A program made the translations under genes and the position numbers. A DNA stretch of 64,000 bases from Akebia trifoliata. Lineage: Eukaryota; Streptophyta; Magnoliopsida; Ranunculales; Lardizabalaceae. Shown one piece after another: positions 9,964 to 21,487 of the stretch (the stretch's first letter is position 1; each line of letters begins with the position of its first letter). The notes under the pieces are model-generated. The model did no database searches. It saw only the letters and a list, made by a program, of their open reading frames with translations, and was not told the origin of the DNA. The stretch spans positions 32,864,721-32,928,720 of the forward strand of contig CM030708.1 of NCBI GenBank assembly GCA_017979445.1, written 5' to 3'.

Positions 9964-11520
9964 ATATTATATATATATATATAATATTTTTTTTAAGTTC
10001 TTAAATTTTGTTTTGATATACATCCGGCGACCAGCTCATGGTTTTGGATGCCAGCTGCATTGGGCGGCTAGGTAACGTTCCAGACTAACTAGTAAAGTAA
10101 GCAAAGTGTTTTTCAAACTTCAAGAGATGTCAAAATACCACTCCTCATAGATAATAAAGGTATTTGCTAAAATCAACGGGCTGAAACCATTTAATGAACA
10201 ATTACTGAATGCAAGTATGCATCTAAAGTTGATTTTCAAGGGTTACAGGGACATACCTTTTGGGTTTTTACGTCTACATTAATATTTACCCTCTTGTCTT
10301 TGGCTTGATAAGAGATAAGATGTGTTCATCTGGATTGTGGTATTCTTTGAGAGATTAATAAGAAATGACGTAAATGCTATTGTATTCATCCTCACATAAT
10401 AATTTGTAGGGTGATTTCATGTTTTGATTAATTTTTGAGATACCACTTGCCGGAGTGGAGTTAGTAAGGAGTTTGTGAGGGGCAATTGCCCTCATAGAAC
10501 TTTGAGACAGTCCTATATTTTCAACTAAATACATGTCTCATTTGCCTCCATTCACTCATCTCCATCTTTATTTGCCCCCACCTCATCACCTCCCTCCAAT
10601 TATCCCCCCCCCCCCCCCCCCTTACAATTTTTGAAGATGACATTATCTCTTGATTGAGCCTTCTCTCATAGACTAATTGGAAAATACCTAAATAACTTTT
10701 TCTTCAATTTTCAATAAAAAATCTTTGAATTTCTCCTCAAAACTATTCATATTCAAGCTTTTCAATTGTACCATTAATTATAATTTGCCCCCATTACAAT
10801 AAAATTCTAGCTCCACCCACTTGTGTTTTCAAACTCTTGACATGCTTGTGTGTAATGTGTACAAAGTTTCCCATTTTTTTTTTTCGTAGTCCTCTGTAGT
10901 TATTATCAATGGTAGAGGTTGAGCTACAGTTCCCAGATAAAAGTTCTGAACTATGGCATGAGTTGTGGGTCCAACTTGATGTTTAACAACTACATAATCA
11001 CGACGGTTACATCTAATCATTTAAATTTAGGAGGTCACTGAACCTCCCATTTTTAAACACTTGATTATTAGAGAAAAAAAAATGATATTTATTTTTTCAA
11101 ATCAAAACCATGAGAACAAGAGGAATGAGTTATTATTTTTTCAATGTAATGTTCTATGGAATGTAGAATAAGAGTTATAGGAAAAATAGTCTACAGAAGA
11201 TCTGCTCCTATTGTGAAAAGAAAGCATTCACATTTTAAAAAACCTATCTCGCTTTCTCTCATCTTTATTTTTCTTTGTATTTTCCTTATTACAATCAAAG
11301 AGTGGAATTCATTTTTAATATAAATTCTCTTTTATTTTTTTATTTTTTCACTTGTGGACGTTTGCCCATTCTTGAACACCAACACATCTCCAAGTAAGAA
11401 TTTTAGCAAAATTTTTTGCCAAACAATCACATGTTATAGTTAACCATTGGCCTCCTCGAGAAATATAATAAACATAAAACCTTATAAAATTAAACGCATC
11501 ATAAACTTGATTATATAAAA
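9964..11520. other. Intergenic; low-complexity and decayed repeats
   Basis: It holds a TA tract at its start, a run of about 17 C at 10604-10622, and a GGGGCAATTGCCCTC motif near 10480 related to the GGCAAGTGCC repeat. TCTACAGAAGATCTGCTCC near 11190 resembles an end of the MITE at 14753. No gene is seen. Confidence 0.4.
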
Positions 11521-11524
11521 ATCA

Positions 11525-11640
11525 AAATTGGCAATGTTGGTGAAGCCATCTTAACTGATCACTTCTCCCATTTATTTACACTACCAAGACTACATAAACA
11601 ACACTGCATAATATCTCATAATTCAGAGTCTTTATTATGA
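11525..11640 (-). pseudogene. Displaced 3' flank of an EDGP-like gene copy
   Basis: GTGAAGCCATC, CATAAACAACACTGCATAAT and TTATTATGAA here align in order with the 3' flanks of the intact genes at 21488 (21385-21481) and 16240 (16150-16235). It is best read as the flank of the broken copy at 12.6-13.7 kb, moved away by the insertion that follows. Confidence 0.6.
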
Positions 11641-11696
11641 ACTGTTATCAGGTAGATACTCGAGAATCGAAGAAAAGAAAGTTTGACCGAGGCTTG

Positions 11697-12392
11697 TGTT
11701 GAACACAATGTCCTTAAGACAATTTTGTTCCCCTAACTTGGTGCCCACGGATTAATGAACAATTGTCTCTCAGGATACAATGATCATACGTGTAAAGGTA
11801 GCACTACAATCTACACGTCTAGTAAACGGAACGTTAAGTTTGTATTCTCAAATAATACAGACGAGAAATCAAAATGCAAACACGTTTAAACAACAAAAAA
11901 GAGAAAAAAAATTTGAATTAAAAAAACTAAAGTCGAAATGATATATTTATAAAATATTAAGAGACAAGGTGTCTCTTGAAAAAGAAGGTTCTAAGAGACA
12001 TAATATATCTTGAAAAAGGAAAGGTATCTCTTAAGAGACACTCAAAACTAAAGGAAGTGTACTAACTGGAGGAACAGGCACCCATGGAAATCAAAAGGTG
12101 TCTTGATAAGACAGTAATAGGAATTAAGGGGTATGCCCCTTCAAAAGAAAATTTGGATTTAAGCCCAAGCCCAACACGAAAATTAACAAAAGGACTTGTC
12201 GCGCGCATTCACATGAAGCCAAATTGTCGAAATCCTTCTTCAGCTTATGGGCCCCTTGTGCGCATGCGTGAGCTTATCTAAGTTTCTCTCTCACATTCAC
12301 TTAAGTGATATGAGAAGTTCTATATAAGAATTAGACAATTTTTTTATTCCTATTCGATGTGGGATTAAAGAGTTTTACTAATAAACTCAACA
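11697..12392 (+). mobile_element. Probable solo LTR of a Copia-type retrotransposon
   Basis: A 696-bp segment starts TGTTGAACAC and ends AAACTCAACA, the inverted TGTTGA..TCAACA ends common in plant LTRs. A TATA-like TCTATATAAG lies near the 3' end (about 12321), as in an LTR promoter. Inside are several AAGAGACA repeats. It interrupts the flank of an EDGP-like gene. No 5-bp target duplication is visible (GCTTG on the left, GTTCT on the right), so either the insertion is old or the boundaries are off by a little. Confidence 0.5.
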
Positions 12393-12609
12393 GTTCTACA
12401 ATCCACATACAACAAATCATGGCTAGTAAGGATTGTTTGAAGTTGATTTCTCATTCACCCAAAAGTGATTTTTAACAACTAAATACATGAAATTATTCTC
12501 TTCAATAAGAAGAATAAGTTTTCAAGTGGTCCCGCCTCAAATAAATTGTGGGACTCACTTAAATCGTAGCTCGAATAAACCCACTCGGTCACAAAAACCT
12601 GGAAAAAAC

Positions 12610-13705
12610 AGATTTTTTCCAACATGAAAAACAATGGCGAATTGAACCCAAGCCCTGACCTCGGCATATCGAATTGTAAAAGATTATTCTCCAACTTATA
12701 CCCACTGATAGCAATCGAAGTCCTAGGATTCACACATCCATCAATAAATCCTAAACACAACACATGATCACTAACTTGCACCATTGAATTTGTTTCGAAA
12801 ATCCTTCAAATAACTCTCTTACTATGCAAGACAAGATCGATGGTTGGCACCGCTTGCCCGCTCATGTACTAATAATGTTCTTAGAGCCAAAACAGACCCC
12901 AAATGGTGCCATGGCTGCCACCCTAATGAGATTCATTTTTTTTAGCTTCTTTGATGAAAATCTTAGTGAAATCATTGGAGATAGAGGATTCCATAACAGT
13001 GTAAGGATCGATGGTGCTGATCTTCATTCCTACAAATCCATTTTTGGGGATAGATAACAACGATGTATTGAATGATTGGTTCTTCTCGTTGATCTTGATT
13101 TGTTTCACCTTAATGAAATATTCGGCGGATGGGTCAACCACTGAGTAAGCCGATGCGGTACTCACACTATTTATGATTAGTGGGGTGTATTGAAGTGATT
13201 TTGTTATGTCAATATTGGAACGCATCACATATGACCCCATTTGATGTTAAAGGTGTAAGGCACATTGCAAATTTTCGAGGGAATCTAAAGGAGGATGCAA
13301 ATTGGGAAGGTAATGCAATGGGATTGCGGCCGAGACCTGCCATGCCCTTGACACCTCTAGCAAGTCCATCTAAGAGGAATGTTGAGGTACAGCTCAATAG
13401 GAAATAACCAACCTTAACATTAGGACCTGGGTTCGATTGGATTGGAACAACATCTTGTACAAGCTCTCCATTAGTGGCGACGTGGGTCACGGTGCTGTCA
13501 GGTAGGAGAGCACACGTATTGTTGTTGCACCGTGGCCTATGGGCTACGACACAGCCATCATATGTGCTACCCCACTTGGCAAGAGAACATTGGGCTGAGC
13601 TACAACATGAAGGAAGTTGCGAAGATGTAACGTTACCCTTCGTCACAATCAACCCGTAAGTACTGGCCACCAAGGTCGATTCCAAACTTTACGGGCAGTG
13701 GTCAT
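12610..13705 (-). pseudogene. Broken EDGP/TAXI-like gene copy
   Basis: The reading direction is minus. From 13705 to 13209 it encodes FGIDLGGQY, CSSAQCSLAKWG, CNNNTCALLPDSTVTHV and LARGVKGMAGLGRNPIALPS. It then shifts frame to GSYVMRSNIDITKSLQYTPL up to 12923, shifts again, has a stop near 12800 in the LVLHSK segment, and resumes with MVQVSDHVLCLGFIDG. The signal peptide and about the first 55 residues are missing, and a one-base insertion falls in the GYVTSS region. At the 3' end it loses similarity at about 12610, where unrelated sequence begins. It is closest to the 16240 and 21488 genes. Confidence 0.85.
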
Positions 13706-14049
13706 CATTATTTTCCAACTACGAAAATACCCCCACTACTTTAATGTACATAAATCGAAATTAAATAATTAAAAAGTTACTATAGGAGAGGAGGTGAGCA
13801 AATTGACGTTAAATATATATATATTTTTTAAAGTCTACCTTTGAAGTCGTGCATATAACGTTAAAAAGAAGAGGCCCACCAATATTGGGAAGGGCATGGA
13901 TATTTGCACCTACCATGCTCAATCGTCCCACTTAAAACACATTTTTGGGTGGGGGTGCATAGAAGAAAGTGGATGCACTTTGGCTTAGACTCATGGCTCA
14001 ATTAGTTTGGCACATTGCAAAAACAACTTTGATGTCGTCAATTTAGGAT
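13706..14049. other. Intergenic, nothing recognised
   Basis: The region upstream of the broken gene copy. A short TA/T tract lies near 13820. No promoter or repeat family was identified. Confidence 0.4.
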
Positions 14050-14564
14050 TTAAAATGGGTTGGATTTTATCCAAAATTCGAGTGATCCAAATTCGATTTT
14101 TAGCGGGTTTGATTCCTTCTAACATATCTGAATTAAAATATGAGTCGCATTTTAATTCGGATATGGGTTGATGTCCCTTGACCCGAGTCGGATACGTATC
14201 CATTCCTATATCTGAATGATATATTATTTTGTATATTGTATATAATATTTTTTTATATTTTTAATCTATCATTCATCAACAAATGAGTATTAAGTGTATT
14301 GATTAAAATTTCTCTTCAAAAGGAAAGAGGTCTTAAGTTCAAGTTATATTTAAATTACATTTTTTATAAATTACTTTGAAATAGTTTGAAATTATCCGAT
14401 CGACCGACTCGAATCAATTAATTCGGATTGGATTCGGACATGGGTTTAACGAAAATAAAAAAAATTAAATATGATTTGAATTACTAGGATATGAGTCGAA
14501 GACCTTGAATAAAAAATCTGGATATGGGTAGACACATATCCAGCCCGTACAAGACCCGTTTTAA
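14050..14564. mobile_element. Long MITE-like repeat, copy 1 (about 515 bp)
   Basis: It starts TTTAAAATGGGTTGGATTTT and ends GACCCGTTTTAAGC, giving short inverted ends (TTAAAATGGGT). The whole length aligns with 33119-33644, including ATTCATCAACAAATGAG and GTAGACACATATC. An inner part (AAAGAGGTCTTAAGTTCAAG) resembles the B box of a SINE, possibly an old nested insertion. No coding capacity. Confidence 0.6.
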
Positions 14565-14752
14565 GCATGGGTTCAAGTCCAACTTACTGGGATAAAAAAA
14601 ATAAAATAAAGAAGTTACGTGGGTACACTAAGTAAAAAATGGTGATTGCAAGTAGAACAACCCAATTGTAAATGTGCATCATGTTAAGGATAACCACAAA
14701 ATACCACTGCTTTAGGACTTAGTGATAATCATCATCCTAATAGTTGATAATG

Positions 14753-15032
14753 GGGAGCAGATCCTCTATAGCCCATTTCTCCTGTAGTTCTCTATAACTC
14801 TTGCTCTACCATATTCAAGGAAAATAACAACACAAGCCTCTTGGATTCATTGTTTAGATCAAATTTGAAAAAAGAAATTGTCAAAAACAACTTTTTTTTT
14901 CCTTAACCAAGTGTTTGAAAATGGATGGTCACCAAACTCCTATATTTTAACGATTGGATACAATCATCTTGATGGCGTGGCACACCCTCAAACATTGATA
15001 TGCACTACAGAGGGCTACAGAGGATTGCTCCC
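14753..15032. mobile_element. hAT-like MITE, 280 bp, with perfect 8-bp target duplication
   Basis: The ends are GGGAGCAGATCCTCTATAGC and, on the other strand, GGGAGCAATCCTCTGTAGCC. TGATAATG flanks both sides (14745-14752 and 15033-15040). An 8-bp duplication is typical of hAT elements. Related ends occur near 11190 and 48575. Confidence 0.8.
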
Positions 15033-15079
15033 TGATAATGCCTAAGCATTTTTACAAGAGTAGTGGTAAACTGACCAAG

Positions 15080-15190
15080 TCTGTACGCAGTTGATGTGGC
15101 AAGTGCAAAGAACCATAGATCTTTTTCTTCGGGATACTCAAGGAAAAAGATCTACGGATCTGTGCAATTGCCACATCAACCGCATACAAA
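15080..15190. mobile_element. Short hairpin MITE
   Basis: CGCAGTTGATGTGGCAA faces TTGCCACATCAACCGCAT, with ACCATAGATCTTTTTC facing AAAAAGATCTACGG in the middle. This is a near-complete hairpin of about 110 bp. No coding content. Confidence 0.6.
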
Positions 15191-16074
15191 CAATGTTAGT
15201 TTTAGTGCATTATTTTATCATTTGTCTTTTTACAAATCTAAGTGGTCTAATTTAAACTTTAAATTTGTTAGTTCATATATAATCCAATCTTGTCCATGAA
15301 TTCCATTGCCGCTAATAAACACAACCACATTACCATTTTCTTTGTGCATGCATGTGATCAAGAGCAATTGGTCCCAAACTTGCCACATGAAGAGAATTCT
15401 AGTTCGTGGAATAGATATCCCGCTTTGATTAGGTCGCATAATTCTTCACGTGCAAAACCCTTGTATTTATACAATTTAAGTTTGTTTAATCGAAGTATTG
15501 AAGCTAAAATATTCTACACTTGAAGACAATTAATATGAAGGTAAAATTAAAAAACACCATGTAGAAGAAGAAGGCTATGATGATGCCCTTGGTCTTGAAT
15601 AGTAGAGTAGAAGACTTTCCAACAAAACAAAACAAAAAAATTCCTTTACAACAATATGTCCTATTCGAAACCATGAGTGCAGCCTTTCTGTGAAATTATA
15701 GTTCCACGCCAACTTTTTATCATAAGAATTAATACTAAAAAATTTAAATAAAGCTAAATGTTGGCATTAACAGTGTTCTGTTGTTCTGCATTGCACCACA
15801 TATGTTCACTCTCAAACATGACTTATTGTGCAAGTAGTACAAAGAGAGGGAGAGCAATTGAAGTGAGAGAAGTGAAAAGAAGAGAGAATACGAGGGGAGG
15901 GGGGACTAATTGGTGGGTCTATAATCTATATACTTGTTTGGTGTATTATATAAGTTCATTAGTTAAAATGTTATAATATAATGTAAAATTGGTGTACACA
16001 TAATAAATTGGGGACCCCTTGGGACATATAATAAAAAAAAGAGACTAAAAAATCACCTGCCCTCTTAACACATA
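15191..16074. other. Intergenic, nothing recognised
   Basis: Plain AT-rich sequence with a purine-rich stretch at 15840-15905. No gene or repeat family was identified. Confidence 0.35.
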
Positions 16075-16239
16075 TAAAATCTTACATGAGTAAATGCTTC
16101 ACATTAACATTACTGATATAAGTTTCAAATTCGACCAAGAGTAGGATGCCATCACAAATGATTACTCACTCACATTTATGATATTAAAAAAAAAACATAA
16201 TATCTCATATTTAAGAGTCTTAATTAATTTAAAGTTCCT

Positions 16240-17550
16240 CTAGGCATTGGAGGTGAAATTGAAGTTGGCACATGTTGTTTGCATGAACAGCAGTGATGAA
16301 CTGAACCCAAGCTGCGATGTTGCAAGATCGAATTGCAAAAGGTTGTCCTCCAACTGATATCCACCGATAACGATTGAAGTTCTGGGGTTCGAACCTCCAT
16401 CGACAAATCCCAGACACAACACATCATCACTAACTTGCACCATTGAATTTGCCCCGAAAATCCTCCAAAACACGCTCTCATTCTGCAATACAAGGTCAAT
16501 AGTTGGCACGGCTGGCCCGACTCGCGTACTAAAAATGTTCCTAGTGCTAAAACAGACCCCAAATGGTGCCACGGCTGCCACCCTATTGAGTTTCATTTTT
16601 TTAGCCTCTTTGATGAAAGCATTAGTGAGATCATTGTAGATAGAGGTTTCCATGACGGTGTAAGGATTAATCGTGCTGATTTTCGTTCCTCCAAATCCAT
16701 TTCTATCGATGGATAGCAACGATGTGTTCAGCAATAGATTTTTCTCATTGATCTTGATTTGTTTCACTCCAATGAAATATTCGGATGATGGGGTACCTAT
16801 TGAGAAAGCCGTTGCAGTGCTCACAGGGTTAATGATTAGCGGTGTATACGCAAGTGGTGCTGATATGTCGATATTGGGGAGCATCTTATATGGACCATCC
16901 CCGAAGAATATGACACCATTTGAAGGCGAAGACGTAAGGCAAATAGCGAATTTTCTATGGAAACTAAAGGAGGAAGCAAATTGCGAAGGTAAAGCAATTC
17001 GAGTGCGACCGAGCCCTGCCATACCCTTGACACCACTAGCAAGTCCTTCTAAGAGAAATGTTGAGCCACAGGTAAAGAGAAAACGAGGGACCGAAACATT
17101 GGGACCTGGGTTCGACCCATCCGTCGATTGCATTGACACAACATCTTGTGCAAGATCACTAACAGTGAAGGTATGGGTCACAGTGTTGTCAAGGAGGAGA
17201 ACACATGTGTCATTGCTACACCCTGGCTTAGGTCTTGAGAAGCACCGATAACATCCCTCCGCCTTGGCAAGAGAGCATTGGGCTGAGCGACATCGGGTTG
17301 GGAGGTATGAAGATGATACGTATCCTTGCTCACAATCGACCCATAGAAATTGGCCACCGAGGTCAACGACGACGCTTATGGGGACTAATGGGGTTCTTTG
17401 ATTGATATGGGTCAGATATTGAAGGGTAGAAGCATCTTTGGAGACTGGGAGGACTAGTGCATTGGGTCGAAAAGAAGGCTGAGAGTTGGAGACACAAACA
17501 AAAAAGAAGAGAAAAGTAGAGACGAGAAGGAATCGAAGAGAAGAAGCCAT
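16240..17550 (-). CDS. EDGP/basic 7S globulin-like protein (TAXI-type), 436 aa
   Basis: A single-exon gene. The start is the Met at 17548-17550 (MASSLRFLLVSTFLFFFVCV, signal peptide); an in-frame Met seven codons upstream is less likely because MASSL is shared by all three intact paralogues. The N domain shows DLGGQFLWVDC (from residue 63) and CYRCFSRPKPGCSNDTC. The C domain shows NGVIFFGDGPYKMLPNIDIS, FGVCFSTRN, VLCLGFVDGG and TTCANFNFTS. The second catalytic Asp motif is replaced by STINPYT, so it is predicted to be a non-protease of the xylanase-inhibitor/EDGP group, secreted to the wall. It is very similar to the 21488 gene, including about 150 bp of 3' flank, so the two are tandem duplicates. 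Confidence 0.92.
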   Translation of the reverse strand: MASSLRFLLVSTFLFFFVCVSNSQPSFRPNALVLPVSKDASTLQYLTHINQRTPLVPISVVVDLGGQFLWVDCEQGYVSSSYLPTRCRSAQCSLAKAEGCYRCFSRPKPGCSNDTCVLLLDNTVTHTFTVSDLAQDVVSMQSTDGSNPGPNVSVPRFLFTCGSTFLLEGLASGVKGMAGLGRTRIALPSQFASSFSFHRKFAICLTSSPSNGVIFFGDGPYKMLPNIDISAPLAYTPLIINPVSTATAFSIGTPSSEYFIGVKQIKINEKNLLLNTSLLSIDRNGFGGTKISTINPYTVMETSIYNDLTNAFIKEAKKMKLNRVAAVAPFGVCFSTRNIFSTRVGPAVPTIDLVLQNESVFWRIFGANSMVQVSDDVLCLGFVDGGSNPRTSIVIGGYQLEDNLLQFDLATSQLGFSSSLLFMQTTCANFNFTSNA

Positions 17551-17623
17551 TGAAGGTGATGTGCAATGCATTGTTTTTAACTTATTGTGAGGGAATGTGA
17601 TGGAGATTAGTGGATGGCCATTT

Positions 17624-17636
17624 CCTTTTATAATAG
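17624..17636 (-). promoter_or_regulatory. TATA-like box of the 16240-17550 gene
   Basis: The minus strand reads CTATTATAAAAGG about 75-85 bp upstream of the ATG. Confidence 0.5.
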
Positions 17637-17639
17637 TTT

Positions 17640-18555
17640 TTTTTCAGTGGAGTCTGGATCTCATGCACCCAAGGAGGAGGACCTCCCACACCCTGCTACA
17701 CACCACGTAAGTCATAGTAGCGCCTAAAAATATCTCCTTTTAAAAATTTCCTTAGATTACAACTTACTTGATGTGTATTAGGGTGTGGGAGGAGGGTTTC
17801 AATCCTCCACCCTGGGCGCATTCGATCCACTCTTTTTAGTAGATTATGAAGATGCAAGTCCAAGTCTGAAGTCAACGATGACAGCTTTTTTTCAAGAGTC
17901 TGCTAATAATACAATGGATTTTTGGTGGACGGAGTTGACACATGTTGATCTAGAAGCACACTTTTTAAAAAATAAAAATAAAAATTTCTCTCATTTTCCC
18001 GTTTTGCCCACATATTTATTTTTTTAGATTTTAAATCTTAAAAAGAATCGTTGACTCACATTAACAATCCAACAACACAGACATCTAGATTTCATGAAAA
18101 TATTTATATTTTTAAAATTAAAAAAAATATTATTTTTTAAATTTGATCCATAATGTATAAAATGGATGACTACCAAACACCCACATTTAAAAATAAAATT
18201 TAATAATAAAAAATAATTTTATTATTATTATTTTTTTTTTAAAAATTCATATAATTTTATTCTCTACAATCCCATTTCGTCGGATCATGATTTTAAATAT
18301 CATACGGTGAATCGATATGAAAGTTTCTTTTTATTTTCACTATGGGCTGGAGAGAGAAATTATCTTTTTCTTTTTTCTTTTTTTGTTTTTTTTAATAAAT
18401 TATGTATTATTATCAGCACTTTTTCCAATTACATTATTTTTTATTAAAATATCCAGGTGGATAGATAACGCGTACAAATTTGACTTGACTTCCAAAGTTC
18501 AAACTAAGATGACTACTTTGATATGGAACAGTGGGCATGGGGAGGGGCAGGGACA
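17640..18555. other. Intergenic; AT-rich, low-complexity
   Basis: CCCACACCCTGCTACACACC near 17690 faces GTGTATTAGGGTGTGGGAGG near 17775 as a weak inverted repeat, possibly a small decayed MITE. The rest is T/A-rich. No gene is seen. Confidence 0.4.
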
Positions 18556-18563
18556 AGTGTAAG

Positions 18564-18786
18564 CATGGTTTTAAATATGATCCAGGACTGAGATGACATG
18601 TCCAATATGTTTTTGTATCATCCATCAAGGAGATGGATAGACAAGTCAAACATTTCAGATGAGATTTAAAATTATGGTGCATTTTTCTCATTGTTGAAGG
18701 AGATGACTCAAATGTATCAAAAATCTTGTTCATAACGACTCGGTCTCATTCATTGACACGATGTCAAAACGAGTTTTAAAACCATG
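18564..18786. mobile_element. hAT-like [17 protein letters not shown] family, copy 2
   Basis: It starts CATGGTTTTAAATATG and ends GAGTTTTAAAACCATG. The flanking 8 bases are AGTGTAAG (18556-18563) and GGTGTAAG (18787-18794), a 7/8 match. It is about 223 bp with no coding content. Confidence 0.75.
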
Positions 18787-19562
18787 GGTGTAAGTCAAAT
18801 AAATATTACATTTTAAAACTTTACCCAGTGCAAATACGAGTTGACCTAGGATTTTTTTTTTTTTTTTTTTGCACTCCTTTAGTTAAATATTTTAATATCA
18901 ATTGTTTTTATGTGGTTAGTAATATTAATGAAGGTGATTTATTGTATAATTTGGATTATTCAATATCGTCTTTGTATTTTTCCTACAAATGGGATAATAT
19001 ATAGGAGTAAGAACATTGCGCAAGTGTAAGCATTCGGTTTGAATTATTCAATTTTGATTTTCGATGGTCACACTGAATTTTCAAAACCTTGTTTGATCAC
19101 ATTATTTTTTCAAATTGATTTTATAATCTAAAATCGCTGGTTGACCTTTGTTCTATGGGTGTGATATAAAATAACATATAACTCATTAACACAAAAATAT
19201 CATCTTAACCAGAGAGATAGACTTAACTCACAAAAAATGGGTCTTACAACATTTTTTTTTATTTTAACTGATTTATGATTCTGATTGTGAGATTATCATT
19301 TTTAAATTCGAATCAAAATATAAAACTATTACAATGAAATTATTGGCAAAAATTTAATTCTAGAATTGGAATTAAAAATCCAAAACTAATGTTACCACCC
19401 ATGTCCTCTCAGCTTTTTTGGGTCTTGATAAACCAATCTTAAAATATTAAATAAAGTTAGATAATCATTTTAATATGACTGTTATTTTGATGGGCTTTTA
19501 AAAAAATATATCAAACTACAAATGGACAAGATAAAGGAAAATCTCAGTGATTGCATGTGGGG

Positions 19563-19790
19563 CATGATTTTTAAACTCGTCCAAGACCGAAACGTATCAC
19601 TTGAGTTAACTCGATATCAGAGCTAAATGAGACCAACTCACAAAGTCATTTTTTGATCAAGATTTACAAGTCACATTTAATTTTTTCATTTATCTCACAA
19701 GATGTCTCAAATGTATCGGAAAACTCGTCCAAGACAACTCGATATCGGAGCTAAACATGACGAGACAAGATACCGAGTTTAAAAACCATG
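19563..19790. mobile_element. hAT-like [17 protein letters not shown] family, copy 3
   Basis: It starts CATGATTTTTAAACTCGTCC and ends CGAGTTTAAAAACCATG, with perfect 8-bp flanking duplications ATGTGGGG at 19555-19562 and 19791-19798. Both arms carry CTCGATATC.GAGCTAAA. It is 228 bp. Confidence 0.85.
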
Positions 19791-20216
19791 ATGTGGGGTC
19801 GTCTTTACAAACAACACACCAATCTTTTTGAAATTAATGGTCGTTTACATATGGATTGGTGTGTTAAAAGAAAAAGGAGATTGGGACAACTTGCACCAAC
19901 AGGAGAGGTGAAACTCCCAAAGAGGAGAATGATGAAGAAAGAGTGAATAAAATGAAGACCTCAGTCAGACTTCAACCTTTTGTCAACTTCAAAATGTGAG
20001 GGGAAAGAGGAAAGCTGCTTGTAGTCTCTTTTCCATATGAAACAGAGGAAAACTAAATTGGGTTCACCAAACCATCGACTCATCGCACAACACACGCAAA
20101 ATCTTGAAGCTATGAATCAATAATTAAAATAGATTGAATGGGAAAAAAGGCAACCTTGATCAAGGAACAGTAAAAATAATCTAAAAGAGAATAAATTTGA
20201 GAAATTGTGAAAAATC

Positions 20217-21171
20217 TTATTTTATTGGGAATTCTTGGATGATCGTTACCTAAGCCTTACTATATTTATGGAGATTTCATCAACCAAGATATAAAAAATA
20301 ACTTATTGTAAAGATACTAATCATCTATAATTCTTAATCTAAAATATCTTCATAGATATTGATGAGATACACTAAGAATGATACAATGAATCTCATGCAT
20401 CATAATATGATGCATCTTATTCTCTTTTATTCTCTTGCAATTTCATGGACTTTTGAAGAAAGAATATGCAATTGGTTTAATTGAACAACCGTTCTTGATC
20501 TCATGAAAAAATTGATAATGAATGTCTCAAACAACCAATCGAGTTTGACGCTGGTCATCATCTGCTTGTAAAGTCCGTCATTACCACATCCCACTCATTT
20601 TGAATTTGTCTAAGCCAATGACACACTAGATCAAGTCCGTCATGATATCTCCCAGAAGCATACGAATTAAGATTATGTGGCTTAAATAGAAAAAAGTTTC
20701 ATTGAAGAGATTTTAAATAAAATGATATTTGAGATCATGAGAAATGAGTTTTTGATCTAAGGAGGTTTGTAGAAGCATGAAACCATGGAGAAAGGTAGGA
20801 TTTTTATTAAAAGAAAGTGAAGTACTAGTGAAAGGGGGAAAAAATTAAGGGTCGGCGATGGTTGTGGCACCATCGCCAAGGATCGTTGCACGAAGATCAA
20901 GCTCTCAATAGACTTAGGCTCTACTATCTTGTGAAAAATGTGATATATTGAGAACTCTTGGATGATCATTACATAAACCTTACTAGGGTAGTTATAAAGA
21001 TTTCATCAACCAAGATGTAGAATGTAACCTATTATAGAGATACTAATCATCTATAATTCTTAATCTAAAATAGATTAATAGATATTGCTAAATATTTTAT
21101 TTTCAATGACAAGCTTCCTTATGTGATGAGATACATTGTATCACATGCATCATATTCTCTTACACACCATC
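20217..21171. repeat. Pair of direct repeats, possible retroelement relic
   Basis: Bases 20217-20425 and 20933-21171 share TTCTTGGATGATC, TTTCATCAACCAAGAT and ACTAATCATCTATAATTCTT in the same order. They are about 510 bp apart and in the same orientation. The preceding sequence at 20045-20165 (CTTGAAGCTATGAATCAATA) recurs at 26575-26690. I see no primer-binding site or protein, so whether this is an LTR pair is unclear. Confidence 0.45.
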
Positions 21172-21487
21172 TAATTTCCATGAATTAAGTCACAGTTACA
21201 TAGATTTACAATTCGAATGGTGTCACGTTATTTCTAATAAGAATCATGGCAAATAAGGTGAATCTGAGACAGTATTGTACTTAAACAACGTAAGTACATA
21301 ACTAATTCAAAAGTAAAATCTTACCAAGGTGAATGCTTCACATTAATATTAATTACTAATATAACCATCAAATTCGACAAATGTGTAGGTGAAGCCATCA
21401 CAAATGATTACTCACACTTATTAGCACTGTAAAAAACACACACATAAACAATACTACATAATACATCATCTTAATTATGAAATTCCA
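21172..21487. other. 3' flank of the 21488 gene
   Basis: Bases 21300-21487 align with the 3' flank of the 16240 gene (TGCTTCACATTAA, GCCATCACAAATGATTACTC), marking part of the tandem duplication unit. Confidence 0.5.

Noticed and set aside
16673..17251. 192-codon plus-strand open frame (and a similar 183-codon one at 22065-22616)
   Set aside because: Both are antisense to EDGP-like genes in equivalent positions; they exist only because the minus-strand genes are constrained.
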